Assembly: GCA_035236585.1 (NCBI GenBank)
Contig: CP141132.1
Span: forward strand, 48,053,880 to 48,117,879
DNA length: 64,000 nucleotides
From: Warburgia ugandensis
Taxonomy: Eukaryota; Streptophyta; Magnoliopsida; Canellales; Canellaceae
Direction of reading: 5' to 3'
Shown here: positions 1 through 13,054 of the stretch, piece after piece
How the letters are laid out: every line of letters starts with the position of its first letter
Numbering within the stretch: position 1 is the stretch's first letter
Program-made: the position numbers and the translations under genes
The notes under the pieces: generated by a model
What the model was told of the DNA's origin: nothing
The model's database searches: none
Seen by the model: only the letters and a program-made list of their open reading frames with translations

Positions 1-1556
1 ATAATGGTCTTAAGATATTTGGTCTTCCAATTTATGATAGCAAGATCTTCATTTGATCCTTGATGGTACCCTTCTTGCTGAAGATAGATAGATGGACAAA
101 TCACTGTCCTGGCCTAATTCGTTTTTCAATATAACTTTATTTACTCATGTAGTGGCAAGGTGAGATATCACCAAATTTTCCTTTTCATGGATTATATCCA
201 TTGGTGTTCCCCGTAAGCTAATGGATCCGATAAGATTCTAATTACAATAATGGATCAAGCCATTTGTAGAGTTTAATTCCTAGTTGGTCACCATTCTTCT
301 TTAGAAATTTTTGTGCAGCATAATGTCCTTTTATTCAATGCTCTATTCAAAGTCTTAAACCCCATATGCTTTCTCTCTTTTATACTCTTTTACAATAAGA
401 TCACCAACTCATCTATCATCATTCCTTCGCATTTATTTGATCTGCCTTCCTATGGGATTCAAGATGATAGAATTCCATGTATCTCCATAAGGTCATGATC
501 TTCTTCTTTTGAATATTCAATATTTCATTGAATTAAATTCTTATTTCGTCTACCTGGATCAATGTCTCTATATACTTTATTGCATATAATTGATACTTCA
601 TCTATTCCTTTACATAACATAGATGATAAACTAAATGCTTCTCTGAAATTCTAAACTGTCTTAAGATCATTGAAATCCTTAGTTGCCTGTAGCCTCAATA
701 ACATTCATACAATGTCTTAATAATGACATTGACGTTTTGATCATGCTAAGTTAGGATCAATCCATTATCATCCTTAATATTATCATCAAAATCTTTTGAT
801 AACTCAGTCGAATTCATTTCCCTATCATATTCATGTTATGTTTCTCTTAATCATGTCACTTGTATACATCTTCTGATTTGCTCCATAATACTCAGGTAAT
901 TATTAGTCGATAGCACTTCACTCTTCATAAGACTCCAATTAAGATATCCAAACTTGAGCTAAGTCCTTCAGGATCCATTCCTTTGTGACCTAGTACGAGT
1001 CACAGTTATCTCCTAATATTATCTTGCACTCTCATCCCTCTTAGATTATCATCAAATTTTTTTTCAAAGTCTATCTTTTACATCCCTTATCACACTCATA
1101 TCACATCCCTTGTGATAGTGTGCTCATATTCTGATATTCTTTATGATGGTAAGATAGTCATCTAGGTTCTTCGATGTTCTCATCTTGGGTGAGATTGATC
1201 TCTTATAGGTCAGAACTATCTACCAACAAGTCCACTAACATCTTCCTTCATCAGTCTTATCATAATATAATCCATATATGAGTTTTCATATTTGCACCAC
1301 ACAACCATCCTTAATCCTTAAGTCGTCTTAGACTATATTTTGGATAAGGGGTGCACTATCCTCTTCCTAATTATTTGTTAAACCAAGCTGTGTTTCACCT
1401 ATTTATTTATGGTGAACTACCTCATGCATTAATATTGTAATCCTTAAATAGAAGTAGTCATCTCTACTTCTTCAATTTATACTACTTCTTCTTGATTTTC
1501 TCTATTGTCTATGACCCTTAGACATGCCGGACTAGCTGTGAAAGGATAAAACCTGG
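1..1556 (-). mobile_element. Tekay-like Ty3/Gypsy element, internal region next to its 5' LTR (partial)
   Basis: This stretch lies directly inside a primer-binding site and a minus-strand LTR, so by position it is the leader and gag side of a Ty3/Gypsy element that continues beyond the left window edge. No open frame of convincing gag protein survives on the minus strand; the fossil is broken many times. The family call comes from the LTR ends and the tRNA-Met primer site to its right, not from protein similarity here. Position is well supported, content poorly. Confidence 0.45.
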
Positions 1557-1568
1557 GCTCTGATACCA
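1557..1568 (-). other. Primer-binding site, initiator tRNA-Met type
   Basis: The minus strand reads TGGTATCAGAGC, the standard complement of the initiator tRNA-Met 3' end used by many plant LTR retrotransposons. It starts two bases inside the LTR end at 1,571. This fixes the LTR to its right as a 5' LTR and the element as minus-strand. Confidence 0.85.
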
Positions 1569-2722
1569 ACTGTGATGACCCGGGTTTTCTCATGCATTTT
1601 TAAATGCAATATCTAATTCCTAAGGTGGGATGCATCCCTATTTGAAAACCATTTTACAAAAACCATGCAATGCAGCGGAAAATCTTTAGTTTTAAACTCG
1701 TTTTGAAAACCCTGAGGGTCATTTGCTTTCACAATACTCAAAGTAGTTTTTGAAAAACTTCAGAAATCATAAATTTTTCCCCAGGTCTATCCAGTCACAA
1801 CACACAGCCCAACTGTAATTAAATACAAATACATGTCCAAAGGGTAGAGAGTTTACTTACATGTATAATTGTCTCCTATTTGATTCACTTGCTTGGAGCA
1901 CTAATATCTCCTGAGACGTCTTCTATTTGTGAGTGGAACTATCCTGAAAAATGTTAAGGATAGGGTGAGTATATACTATACTCAGTAGGAGTCTATCACT
2001 ACTAGTTTTGCAATGCATGCTATGTTTAAAATCATATGCTCTTAAAAATATGTGCATGTTCGAACAATCACGTTCAATATCAATATTAAAAACCACTGTC
2101 AAACCAGAATACTGACGACGTAAAGAAATATCATAATCCAAGTTGAAAGTATCATATATCATAAACATAATGATATGCATCAGATGCTCAACTGAATCCA
2201 ACTCATGGATATCTGGTATGGTATCGTCGACCAACCTCATATCATGTCATATGCAATGTAAATAAGTCCACCAAACCATAGGGTCCAACTATGCCCACGA
2301 CCTCGCTGCCGTGTGGTACCCGGGTACTTGAGGACACTCGGTCATAGCCTCAACGGGGCCTATGACATGTCGACCCAGTGCTGTGACACCAGTGGTAGCC
2401 CCGTGTACCACATGCAGTCGACATAGGGACGTTGCCCTTTTTGGGCATGGTACCCATGCACCTAATAATGGTAGAGGCTGGAGGCCAACCCAAACCACTC
2501 GGCATAGTGCCCACGAGCTCATCAGCCCAAATCATATCAGATCAAACTAGCGAAAACCTCTTTTTCAAAACCTGTCTTCTTTGGGTCCCTCACAACTGCT
2601 TGGCCCTCACAACTGCCTACCCAGCATCTTTTGCGCACTCAAGCGTCTTTTGGTAACCCTCAAGGACATGCAATCTTTTACAAACTCAATGCTCACCAAT
2701 TATGCAATATATGCATTTGTTT

Positions 2723-2819
2723 GCAAAACATATCTATGCATAATGTATATGCAATCATTTGCAAAACATATCTATGCATAATGTATATGCAATTATTTGC
2801 AAAACATATCTATGCATAA
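2723..2819. repeat. 38-bp tandem repeat, about 2.6 copies
   Basis: Units begin GCAAAACATATCTATGCATA at 2,723, 2,761 and 2,799 with near identity. The repeat sits within the R-U5 part of the LTR at 1,571-4,473. Confidence 0.9.
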
Positions 2820-4056
2820 AGCGTTTATCATATGTATACTGAATTAAGTCATGCTAAACAAGTTATATAATTTGTACTTAAAACATGCATAAAACAATCA
2901 TGGCTCTTTTAAAAAGTCTAGTAGCGATAGAGCACCTACCTCAAAGTCTCTTGGAGTCGTGTCCTTTATCACTTCAACCCATCCCTGGGTCTCATTTATA
3001 AACTCCTGGGTATGAATGGATACAAGGAGTCCTTATTAATTTCATTCTATTTTGACATTAGATTGCTAGATCTGCCTATTGGGTCCATGGTCCTTGCCTA
3101 ATTCATTCGTCAGGCTAGATCCTATGGCGTGGATCTACTTTCCAATAGTTCAAAGCTGTAATTTATCCTCTAATCCTAACTTTAAAGTCTCATTAGGTCT
3201 GCATGCCTTAGTTCCTAGGACACCCATGCATCCTGGTTGAACCACGACTGCCTTACATGCGTGTGCGCCCAAAGGCTGTGCTAGGGACGGCGTCTTACAC
3301 GCGCACATGCATGCTCAAGTGACGCGCTATGACGCGCATCATCGCACGGACGCACCTTGTAGCATGGCACGTCTCAGCTCCCAAGGCACCCCGTGCACCC
3401 TGGTCTAGCCAGGACCCGTGCATACTCAAAGGCTGCTCCTGGGATAGTGTTCAAGCATGCCTAAGTGACGCACTATGATGCACGTCCTGGATGTCCTCGC
3501 GCGAAGATAGCTTGGCGTAGTCAAAATGTGCCTTGGCTCCCGGGCTGCCCATGCATCCCGGTCGAGCTTGGACTGTGCTTGGGATGCACCGAGGCCATGC
3601 CCATACACAGTCGCATGCCCTCGTGCACAGTGGCGTGCCTGGGGTCCGTCCATGGGCTCAATCGGGTGTGCATCATGCACCATGCCCAGGACCGTCTCCC
3701 TCGTCGGTTCGGTCCTGGGTTCTGCAATTTTCGGCCAGAAAATGCTAGGTCCAGCCTGGTTTTTACTTGGGGAAGTGGAAGGGAAGGATAGCTTACCTGG
3801 CAGCTGGTGATGGCGCTCCCCGCGCCTGGTTGTCCTCCGTTCCTGGTTTTGAAAACCCCATGCCACCAAAATTTCGTGAAGAGGAAACCCCCATGCCAAG
3901 ATCAGAAAGGGAAGAGAGGGGAATGGGAATGGGATGGCCAGCCTAACTTGGGCCTGGCCATTGTTGAAAAATGCAAAAAGACGGGTTTCCGGTTTTTGCT
4001 GGAAACCCAGTCCAAAAACGCTGAAAAATCGCATTTTTTGGAGAGGGCGGTTGGGG

Positions 4057-4068
4057 CTTTTTATAGGG
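4057..4068 (-). promoter_or_regulatory. Putative LTR TATA box
   Basis: The minus strand reads CCTATAAAAAGC in a G+C-rich context, a textbook plant TATA box. It lies about 405 bp after the LTR start at 4,473, where the U3 promoter of this LTR would be expected. Confidence 0.6.
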
Positions 4069-5925
4069 GAGAAGGTGGTTCCCCTCAATGGCGGTGGCAC
4101 CCTTTACCCTGGGGTTTCCTAGAGAAATCATGAACAAGGGTTTTCTGGGAGGGTCTAGAGATTGAAGACGACAGGGGGTGCTGTTATCAAAATGGCCCCC
4201 TGCGTTTTTCGTCCTTTTTCGTTTTTTTCATTTTTCTGTTTAATTTTCAGAAATACCCTTATCTTTAAATGGCTGTAACTTCTTCATACAAACTCCATTT
4301 TGGGTGATTTTTGAGGCGTTGGATTCCATTTTTTGAGTAAAATCTAATGGTACTAAGTTTTCTCACAAATTCTTTTGTTTACTATTTTAAATAAAATCAA
4401 ATATTTAACACAGTTCATGTCCTATAAGATGTCCAATTTTTGTCAAAATAGTGTAAATTGCTTGGGCATTACACCATGTGGGTTAGAAAATTCTAAGAAG
4501 ACAATAGTTGTTTAGTCCTAGCATAAGTAAGAGGAGTTCTCTTATGAAATTAGTATAATTCTTAGAGTAAGGAATAATAGTATAAGAGTACAAAATTAGT
4601 ATATCTGAATGAAAACATTATCAGAGATAGATCTATTCACATGGGGAGACCATTAGAGGATCCAAGTTTTAATTTTGATGATGCATATAAACCTTTGAGG
4701 ATTATGATTATTATTACACAATAATATTTTGACTTTAATGAAAAGAAGGCAAAGAATAATCACAATAGAAGAGAACTTAGGAAAGAAAAAATTAAGAGAA
4801 TTACAACATTAGTCTGTATATGTTGTGGATATATTTGATGGATAAATTCAGGTATTAGGAAAATTAGTGGTAGTTGATCTATTTATGTAAATGAATTATT
4901 GATCGAAGAAGTGAAAATGAGTTATTCCTTATATATACAGAAATACTGACAGCTAGCCATCATTGAATGTAAATGCCTATTTAAATGATTCTTAAGAGTT
5001 CTAGTTGTGAGTTGGAGGTGCATAATGCCTAGAGGAGATAACAATTGTTTTATAAGGATAATTACTAAATGATAAGAAAGAAAAGCAGATGAGTGGATGA
5101 TTGAAGCATGAATATAGAAACTTAGTGAATAAGTTCAAGCTCTAACTTAGACAGTATGTATAAACTTTTGAAAAGGCCTAACAACTATGGTAATAAGAAT
5201 GGTATGAGAATAATGTTGAAAGATTAGAAATGATTACAATTAATGAGAACTCCAAAAAGTTAGAGAAGTATTGTATTAACCTAAACTTGAAAGTGGATTT
5301 ATTTGATGCATAAATTGTATATGGTGAAAATCATTGAAAATTTAATGAAATAAGGTCCTAGTGTTCTTATGGATGAATTTTTTGAGCTCAAAGATGAAAA
5401 TTAATGAGTTCTTGTACATAAAAAAATATTGTTGACTAGAATTAGTGAGAACAGAATGTTTACGAATTATTCTTAGAGTTTTAATTATGATTTGAAGAAT
5501 ATATTGCCTGGAGGACATGACAGTTACTTTATAAGAATAATTATTAAATAATGATGATCACGTAATGAATCAACGGAGAGACAATTGAAGTGAATAGAGT
5601 AAGATGGAATTGATTATAATTGATTTAAATTCAACATTGATATTGATGACATTGTGGTTACTAATAATGAAGGTTATTATAAAAGATCAGTTTCATTGGA
5701 TGTGAGGTAGACTGAGTCACAATTAATTTTGACTAATATGACCATGAAATAATTCATTAGTTACAAGAAATGAAATGGTGGAAGTGAAGACACTAAAATT
5801 GTAATTATGAGGATTCTAATGATGGTCATTTGAGTGGACGTGTTCCTCTATTGCTTAGACCTTTATCTTGAAGGCTCTTGAGAAGGCCAGTAATGATCAA
5901 TATATTTGCCTGAGGAGTAACTAGT

Positions 5926-5930
<5 letters not shown>

Positions 5931-5978
<48 letters not shown>
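5931..5978. repeat. (AG)24 microsatellite
   Basis: An uninterrupted AG run lies inside the gag-side remnant of the Tekay-like element. Confidence 0.98.
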
Positions 5979-5980
<2 letters not shown>

Positions 5981-6386
5981 GGCTATTTTAAGGTAGAGGT
6001 ATCAGGCAGCTCAATAGTATTTCAAATGGGTTTATAGGCTAAAAAGGTGTGTTACTTGCAAAGGCAAGTACCTGATCAGTTATGTCTCAGAATTAGCAGA
6101 TGCCATAGTAGAGGTAATAGTATCAATAGCCGCCATTACAGCAGAAATCCTTTAGATGCTTGATTGTGATGAGTCAGTACATTCCTTTAGAGACTGTCCT
6201 AGAGGACAACGAGTCAGACAGATTGATAGGGCAGAATGGGCCCACATTAGCGGTGATGAGTTCTACTCTTACTTTAAGGCAAGTGCGGGCTTCAAACTAG
6301 GTGGTGGAGAGTATTTTCCTGATTGTTGTTAGGCATGTTATGATCTTCCTTCATCCAAGACCCAATCATTTTTTCGTTTTATGTGT

Positions 6387-6455
6387 TGGCATAGATTCAT
6401 GTGGCCGATCCCAAATTAGGATGAGGTCTTGATGATGAGAATGATGATGATGATC
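6387..6455 (+). mobile_element. RTE-type LINE 3' tail (severely 5' truncated)
   Basis: The sequence encodes the last residues of the plant RTE LINE reverse-transcriptase protein (a version of the IHVADP ending), then the short untranslated part and a GATGATGAGAATGATGATGAT tail made of TGA-like triplets. The same ending closes the better preserved LINE at 61,785-62,518. Only about 70 bp remain. It is inserted in the gag-protease part of the Tekay-like element. Confidence 0.75.
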
Positions 6456-7160
6456 TTGCTTAGACTTGCTTGGAGGTGTTATCCTTTTGGTTTGATATTA
6501 TGACTTCAGCGGGAGAGTTATTAGAAACTAATGTGTACTTTTAAGAGGTATCTATGAACCTGGTAAGAGAGAGATGATAAACGATGATCTTATCATACAC
6601 GATATGGTGGATTATGATGTCATCTTTGGGATGGATTGGTTGATCCTACCTTGAAGGTAATGCAGTACTTTTTTAGAGGGTGCTAAGTTTTATTCTTTTT
6701 TGTGTGACAATGGAGGACTATTAGTGGCCATAGACTGAGCACAAAGATGATGTGCAAGAGTTTGTAGTCTTGCCTGAGCAGCTTTCATGATATTGCTGTA
6801 AGAGAAGGATTTCAAAGTGGATTGAGCATCAAGTCTAGTATTATTTACCCCGAGTGCCATATGAGATGGCCCAACTGAGTTGGTAAAGCTCCAGCTATAT
6901 GATCTTTTAATAAGGATTTTGACAGGCCTAGTGGGTTTTCATAAAGTGCATTAGTCTTCTTCATCAGAAGAGAGATAGATCTTTATTTCCATGCATGAAT
7001 TGTCATTTGTTTGATAGTACCGTAGTAGAGAACTGATATTCTTAATCGTATATTGACGATTTATTTGATCAACTCAGGATGGTGCATGTTGTTTGTGGAG
7101 ATTAATTTGAGGTGTGGTTGGATTCTGAGTACGACATCTTTAAGATGATTTTAGAACTTG

Positions 7161-7165
7161 TTATG
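7161..7165. repeat. Target-site duplication TTATG (left)
   Basis: It matches the five bases 12,292-12,296 right of the solo LTR, as expected for Ty3/Gypsy integration. Confidence 0.85.
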
Positions 7166-9273
7166 TGTGACGACCCAGGTTTTTGTAACACATTTTGTAA
7201 TACATTTTTCAAAGGCAGGGTGCCCTTAATAGTAAAATTTTTTTGCAAAACAAAGCCGCAAAAATTCTTTTCTTTAGAACTTGTTTTGTAAAACCCAAGT
7301 CATCACTCATATATAACATAAGCAAAATTTTGTATAAGATAAAATTTCATTGAAGGAATATACTTTTATTAAATTCTAGAATCCATTCAGTGGTTCACAG
7401 TACAGCCCGGGTATTAGTATAATACTTGTCCAAATTACATAATCCAAATTTCAAAGCTCACCATACAATAAAACTCTCAATACAATACAATGCTCTCAAA
7501 TAAAAATGCTTGTCTTCAAGGGATATACCCTGATTGATAATTCTTCCAAGTCTTCTTAAGTCTTGAGCTCCTAATTCTTCTTCTCTATATTTGAGATATT
7601 GTAAACATTCAAACATTTAAAATATCTCAGCAAGCTATGCTTGGTAGGGGATCTAAGAAGCATAATAATTTGACAGTATAATCCTAATACTTCATAATCC
7701 CATTGTTCATAAACATACTCATGGATCAATCTCTTTACTTTGTCATATATGTACATCCTTACACATAGATATTGTATATGTCATATAGATATATATACAG
7801 TCAAAACCATGAAAAATAGTTAATATCTTAAACATCAATAATCACACTTAGACACACTGAGTTGATCAATCATCCAAACTCTGCTGGAAAGTACTCCCTC
7901 ATTTGGGTAGTATCATCACACTCAGCCATACTGAGTTGATAAAACATCCAGACTCTACTAGGAAAATACTCCCGTAATTGGGTAGTATTTGCATCTCATT
8001 ATGCCATTCATCATAATGCAAAATACTTAAAGGACTACTATGCTACAGTCTGATTCATACCAGCGCTCTTGGATAACTGCTTTGATACTCCACGGATACA
8101 AAATGTGGAAAATCATCTATGTCATGTTTATATGGGGCGACAAACCGTCATAGTGGTGGCCTTCCCATAATTGCCCCACCTGACATTTTGCCTCTCTTTG
8201 GGCACGGTATCATCATATATATCACATTTCGGAGAGCAGGTGTCCAAACCCTCATAACCCTCCTAGAATAGCATCCTTAGGCATATGCCTATTTAAAACA
8301 AAAACCACAAGCCTCCTTTCTTGTATATAAAGTATTCTTTTACTTATCCGACATCTTGTCTATTTATATCATCATCCTCGTATTTTGGTATTCTTATGCT
8401 AAGGATAGGATTTCACTTCAAACTTAGGGATCATCATTTACAATGAATGATATGCATGTTCATATAAGTTTAGCAATCACCATTCAATATGGATGATTCC
8501 CATGTATTGATTTTTATACTTATCAGACAATTTGTTTGTTTATCTAGGGCTAGAATACCTTCTAGTTCCTTATTCACTTAGGGTTTTCCTCAATTCTAGC
8601 TTAACCATTTCATATGTGTTTTGGTTGGATCATAAGGGTTTTCAATGGATTTAATACAAGTGTTTATATTATACTTGTCAACATTTTTAGACATAAGATC
8701 ATGTATTCAACATGTATTTCTCATGTAGATGCATTCATAAAATCCTCTTACCTTCAAGTAGTGATTCATCTCTTCAAATCTTCCATGATCCTGATTGACG
8801 TATGAAATCTATAAATCCATACGTACTGTCAATATTTATACAATCTGAATAATCCTAATTTTTTATCCTATCTATATTCTTTGTCTAATCTTGTCCTTTG
8901 ATATAAAGGATCTAGATCTTGTGTCCTATCACGATCTATCTTCCTCATATAGTATTGCTCAATAGATCTGATAGTTAGAATGATCTTCTAATCTTTTAGA
9001 TCTAAGTATTTTCTATTCTAAGTCTTTGTGCATTCCTTTCTTTGATCTTGATCTTTCATAGATCCTTTGATCAACAATTTATACATGTTGATAAAGATCA
9101 AGAGATTAGATCTTCTATCATCTAGTTCTATTTTGATCTAAGTTTAGTTGTTTAATCATCCCTAAGGAGGATGATCTTCGTTCTCTTCCTTGAATCATAT
9201 TTGATCAAGGGTTCAGATCTTCTATTCTATTTAATCTAAGATATTCTATTCTATTTTATCTAAATTGCAAGCA

Positions 9274-9294
9274 ATATATATATATATATATATA
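9274..9294. repeat. (TA)n microsatellite
   Basis: A short TA run within the solo LTR. Confidence 0.95.
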
Positions 9295-9424
9295 TCATCA
9301 TCATCAAGAAGTATTTATTTCTTTTTATTGTTCTTGATCATTCAAGATCCCATGGATCTTGTTTGATCATCCTTATCTTATTTACAATTTTTTATTAGGG
9401 TTAAATATTTACTAACCTTTTATG

Positions 9425-9450
9425 TTATTATTATTATTATTATTATTATT
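9425..9450. repeat. (TTA)n microsatellite
   Basis: Eight or more TTA units in the solo LTR. The homologous place in the other copy (about 30,370) holds a shorter TAA run. Confidence 0.95.
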
Positions 9451-11716
9451 CAACCAGTTAATATTTTACTGGTTGAAGGTAGCTTATTTCATCCTAAGTC
9501 TAGACAGCTTCTCTTATTTTCAATTGACTAAGGCTTACTAGCTGAATGACTAAACACAAAGTGGTCACACCTTAACCACCATGTTCAGCATTAACTAGAG
9601 TGACCTTAGCTTAACCCTTTATAAGGTTCCTACATGCATTTTAACCCCAAGTACTCTTTCTAATTGATTTTAATTAAATCTATAAACATTTAAAATATCA
9701 TTCATGGGGTTTATTATTCTCCTAGTTTGGGCCAAGGATTTGATAATCTTTATGTTGTCCTACTAACTATAGCCCTTACTAATATTAAGTCAAAGTCATT
9801 CACTCATCTTAATTGTCCATGAATCTCTATATTCCATTAGTTTACATTTTTGGTGATTTATGCTCATTATATCTTAACAACTACTTAATAATTGAATCTA
9901 CTAATAAAATTTGACAACAATTAAATCATAAATCCAATATAAGTTTAACAACTACTTATACTAACATGCTTCTTATGAATGTAACTTAACCTAATGGAAT
10001 AAAACTATACTTAAACTAGCATGATCCTAAGTTATGAAATACATGAAATTTTACTACTAATCTAATGAAATTATGCTAAAATCTCAAATTTAAAGTAACA
10101 TGGACCTAAGATAATTAAATCTACCAACCTAATAACAAACTAATAACATTTAGACCATAGCAATCTAAAATTTAAGAATTACACTATCGTGCTTCCTAAA
10201 TTATAACATGAATTACATTTACAATTCTATTATCAAATAAAAGAAAATTAAACTAATTAGGTTAAGATTATTAGAAACTTCTACTTATGATCCAACCATT
10301 AGATTTTAGATCTTTTTCTTTAGATCAAGGGTTTTAATTACATTTTGGGGTTTTACTCCATTGAGATCCAAAGATTATATCCATTTGTTTTTGTCATATT
10401 TAATCCATGATGTAACTAGGTTCCATCATAATATCATTCATTCAATCCATCCCAAGGGTCTAATCATACTTGATCTCATTGATCAAGTGGGTCCCTTTGT
10501 ATTTTTTTGGGTTTTTCTACCATAAAGGGTAGATTCCTCATTTTATGTTAGATCTTGTCAAAATAAATCATGGATATTACTTGATTTTAACATCATATCA
10601 TCGTTGTAGTAGATCCCCTAGATCTGATCATCTTAGATCTTGAAGAACATGAAAATTAGAAGCTAAATTCCTAAAAACAGTAAGTTTCTTGCATATTTTT
10701 ATCAATTTTATGATTTCAAATGAAAATAGAACTTATAAGCTTTCCATAGCTTCTTTTCGATTTTAATTTAGAGTTTAGATGACTCCACAATTGCATACTA
10801 AAGTTCATAGTTGTTCCGAGGGTCCAGATTTGATCTGGGCTCAATGGAATAGACAGCTGTGATCAGTAAGGAGGAGCGGGCTGGTCAGGTGGAACGGTCG
10901 GTGCGCTCTTGTTGCCGGGACACACATCATAATGTGTTCCTAGGACTGGCACTGTCGTGCAGTCATTCCACTGAGATGATGTCACATGCGGAGGCGCGTG
11001 AAGACGCTCCTGTAAGGAACGTTTCCGTGTAGTATCTCGTGGTGGCAACTTGGAACCTGATCTTTTTAGGAAGATCAGACAGTCCTTTTGGACTGTCCAA
11101 TCAATTCCTTTTCAATAAAAGGCTCAAAAATTGATTAAATTTCATGAAAATTCTACCCTAAGGGCTTTGGACCCTTTTGGATCAATTGGATAGCTCAAAA
11201 TTTTCATCTGAGCCCTCCATCATCGAGAATTTAAAGGTTCTTATCCTTACTTGATTTTTATTATTTTTAACCTAAAACTAATTTCAAAAAATAAAAATTA
11301 TATAAATTACCATGAAATAAGTGTGGAAAGAATTTTCACCTACTTGATTGGAGAAAAACATTGGTTTTGTTGCCCAATTTAAAAATATATCCACTGATGA
11401 TAAGATCACCCAAGAACCGCTTGTCTTGTGATTTCTCATTGTTTGAAACGTTGGATCTTGAATTTTCTTTTATGGTTTTGTTGATAAGTAGTCTAAGACA
11501 ATATGAATGGCGGGATTTGTGAGATTTGATTTAGAACAGAGTGCCTAATTGAATTTAGGTCTCTTGTTCCAATTAGAGATAGGAGAGAGAAAGTGAAAGA
11601 TGAGAGATTTTTGGGAGTTTTGGAAATTTGGGAATGAATCTAGATCTAGTTTTGTACAGGAAGCAAGATAATTTTGTGTTAAATTTTATGAACATTTTGG
11701 AGGATTTTTGGGGTTG

Positions 11717-11727
11717 TATTTATATAT
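11717..11727 (-). promoter_or_regulatory. Putative TATA box of the solo LTR
   Basis: The minus strand reads CATATATAAATACAAC about 570 bp after the LTR start. The sister LTR has CCATATAAATAGC at the equivalent distance (about 28,002-28,014), so the box is conserved between copies. Confidence 0.55.
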
Positions 11728-12291
11728 GTTTTTGAATTTTTCATAATTACTTGTAATAATTATGTTTCAATTCTTTTGAATATTAAATTAACATTGGATC
11801 CTCCACTACCACCTCCTTCTCCACTATCAATTGGTAGTGGTTTGACCACTCATTACATGTTTTTTAGCTGTTGGATTCATTTGTGGGCCCCACAGAGGTG
11901 TGGAAGCACCATTTTGCCCTTTTATGGAGAAAAATTGGTTTTATTCACCTGAACTTAGAATTATGCGTACTTAGTGGCGTTGGAATCGTATTTCAGAGTA
12001 CATTATAAATATTGATGTCTTAGATCTCAGTTATAGGTAAAATTACCATTTTATCCTTTTATTCATAAAAAAGAAGAAAATTAGGGATTTTTCATTTTAA
12101 CTTGGAATTGAATGTACTTAGTGTCATTTCGATTGGTTTTTTTAGTACATTCATAATTTCTAAGTTTTAAATTGTGTTTTAATCTCTATAAAAATATAAT
12201 TTCCAATAACCTAAAATTTCAGCCTGAAATTTCTAAAAATTTGAACTAAATTGATTTTCTCAATCAATTTACAAAAATTGGTGTTATTACA

Positions 12292-13054
12292 TTATGATTG
12301 TTACGAGTTCTTGATGATACCAATTGGTGGAACCAATACACTGTCAGAATATACAGATATGATGGGTTGAATCATCAAACGTTATTTGGATGTGCTATGT
12401 TATATTAATGGATAGTATTGTCGTATACTTCATGAATAGGGAGGAACACCAGGAATCATTGTGCATAAATTCAAAATGTCTAAGGACTCATCATTTGTTA
12501 TAAACATCTATAGCATGAGTTATGGTTAGAGAAAGTGAATTTCCTTTACCACGATACCTTGAATGATAGAGAGGCAGTTTGTTGAGATTGTGATGGGCTG
12601 ACATTAGCCAAACTGGTGATTGAGGTTCATAGTTCTTTAGTCTTATGAACTGCTAGCGCCGAGTAATTGGTTTCACCAAGATATCAGTGATGTATAATAT
12701 TATGTGAGATTATTCTCTTGCTTATCAATATGGTGATTTTATCGGTGCCAAAGTGGGACACAAATAATTAACTCCTAGATGAGAGTTTGGTTTATGTTGA
12801 TTGAATTATATGTGATTATGATGATTTCTAGTTGAATTCTGAGTTGTTTAATCTGAAATGGATTGCCATTTATCGATTTATATGTGATTTTGTATATGAG
12901 GAGATGACATGATGTGAAATTGTCTATTTTTTTATGCTGATATTAGTATTGGTGACACTATTAATTATCTTGTGATATGGGGATACTTTTAGAAGTGTCT
13001 AAAGAATAACATGAAAAGAATTTCGAGGACGAAATTCATATAAGGAAGGAAGAT
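12292..13054 (+). mobile_element. Tekay-like Ty3/Gypsy internal region: RT continuation and 3' end
   Basis: After the right target duplication (TTATG, 12,292-12,296) the RT of the Tekay-like element resumes and then becomes unrecognisable. The final stretch (13,016-13,045) encodes the characteristic chromovirus end of pol (a version of FRGRN) just before the polypurine tract. There is far too little room for RNase H, integrase and a chromodomain, so this copy has lost most of its pol 3' half. The fossil is broken many times. Confidence 0.7.
13040..13053 (+). other. Polypurine tract
   Basis: The purine-rich run ATAAGGAAGGAAGA lies directly before the 3' LTR start TGTAACATCCC, the normal plus-strand primer position of Ty3/Gypsy elements. 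Confidence 0.75.

Larger units (their letters stand above)
1571..4473 (-). mobile_element. 5' LTR of a minus-strand Tekay-like Ty3/Gypsy element
   Basis: The LTR is bounded by imperfect inverted ends. In plus orientation it begins TGTGATGACCCGGG and ends with GGGCATTACA, so on its own strand it starts TGTAATGCCC and ends in CATCACA. The primer site abuts at 1,557-1,568. Length is 2,903 bp, long but usual for chromoviruses of the Tekay/Del group. A TATA box lies about 400 bp from its start, leaving about 2.4 kb of R-U5. Two sections (about 2,280-2,530 and 3,240-4,100) are far more G+C rich than the surroundings; they create long open frames that I do not regard as genes. The partner LTR lies outside the window, so age cannot be judged. 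Confidence 0.85.
4474..7165 (+). mobile_element. Tekay-like Ty3/Gypsy internal region: gag, protease and first part of RT
   Basis: Reading plus-strand frames gives a decayed chromovirus polyprotein in the expected order: a zinc-knuckle-like stretch near 6,165-6,210 (ending SFRDCP), the protease-RT linker with the typical DYDVIFGMDWL signature near 6,605-6,640, and the pre-RT and first RT motifs up to about 7,165. It is interrupted by a short LINE tail near 6.4 kb and ends at the insertion of the solo LTR at 7,166. The 5' LTR of this element is not present; the left edge meets the unrelated minus-strand LTR at 4,473. The fossil is broken many times and looks old. Region 4,474-5,900 is assigned to gag by position only. 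Confidence 0.7.
7166..12291 (-). mobile_element. Solo LTR, 5.1 kb, Ty3/Gypsy (Tekay-like family with giant LTRs)
   Basis: The element begins TGTGACGACCC and ends GGTGTTATTACA in plus orientation, with the five-base duplication TTATG on both sides. No primer site, polypurine tract or pol sequence was found within, so I read it as a single LTR left by LTR-LTR recombination. It is homologous over its length, in inverse orientation, to 27,429-32,265: for example 11,990-12,060 matches 27,655-27,720, and 9,450-9,600 matches 30,110-30,360. A TATA box lies about 570 bp after its start. It interrupts the RT of the plus-strand Tekay-like element. The intact duplication suggests it is younger than its host. 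Confidence 0.85.

Noticed and set aside
3426-4100. 224-codon open frame on the minus strand
   Set aside because: It lies across the U3/R part of an LTR in a G+C-rich block, shows no domain, and has competing open frames on the other strand. Base composition explains it.
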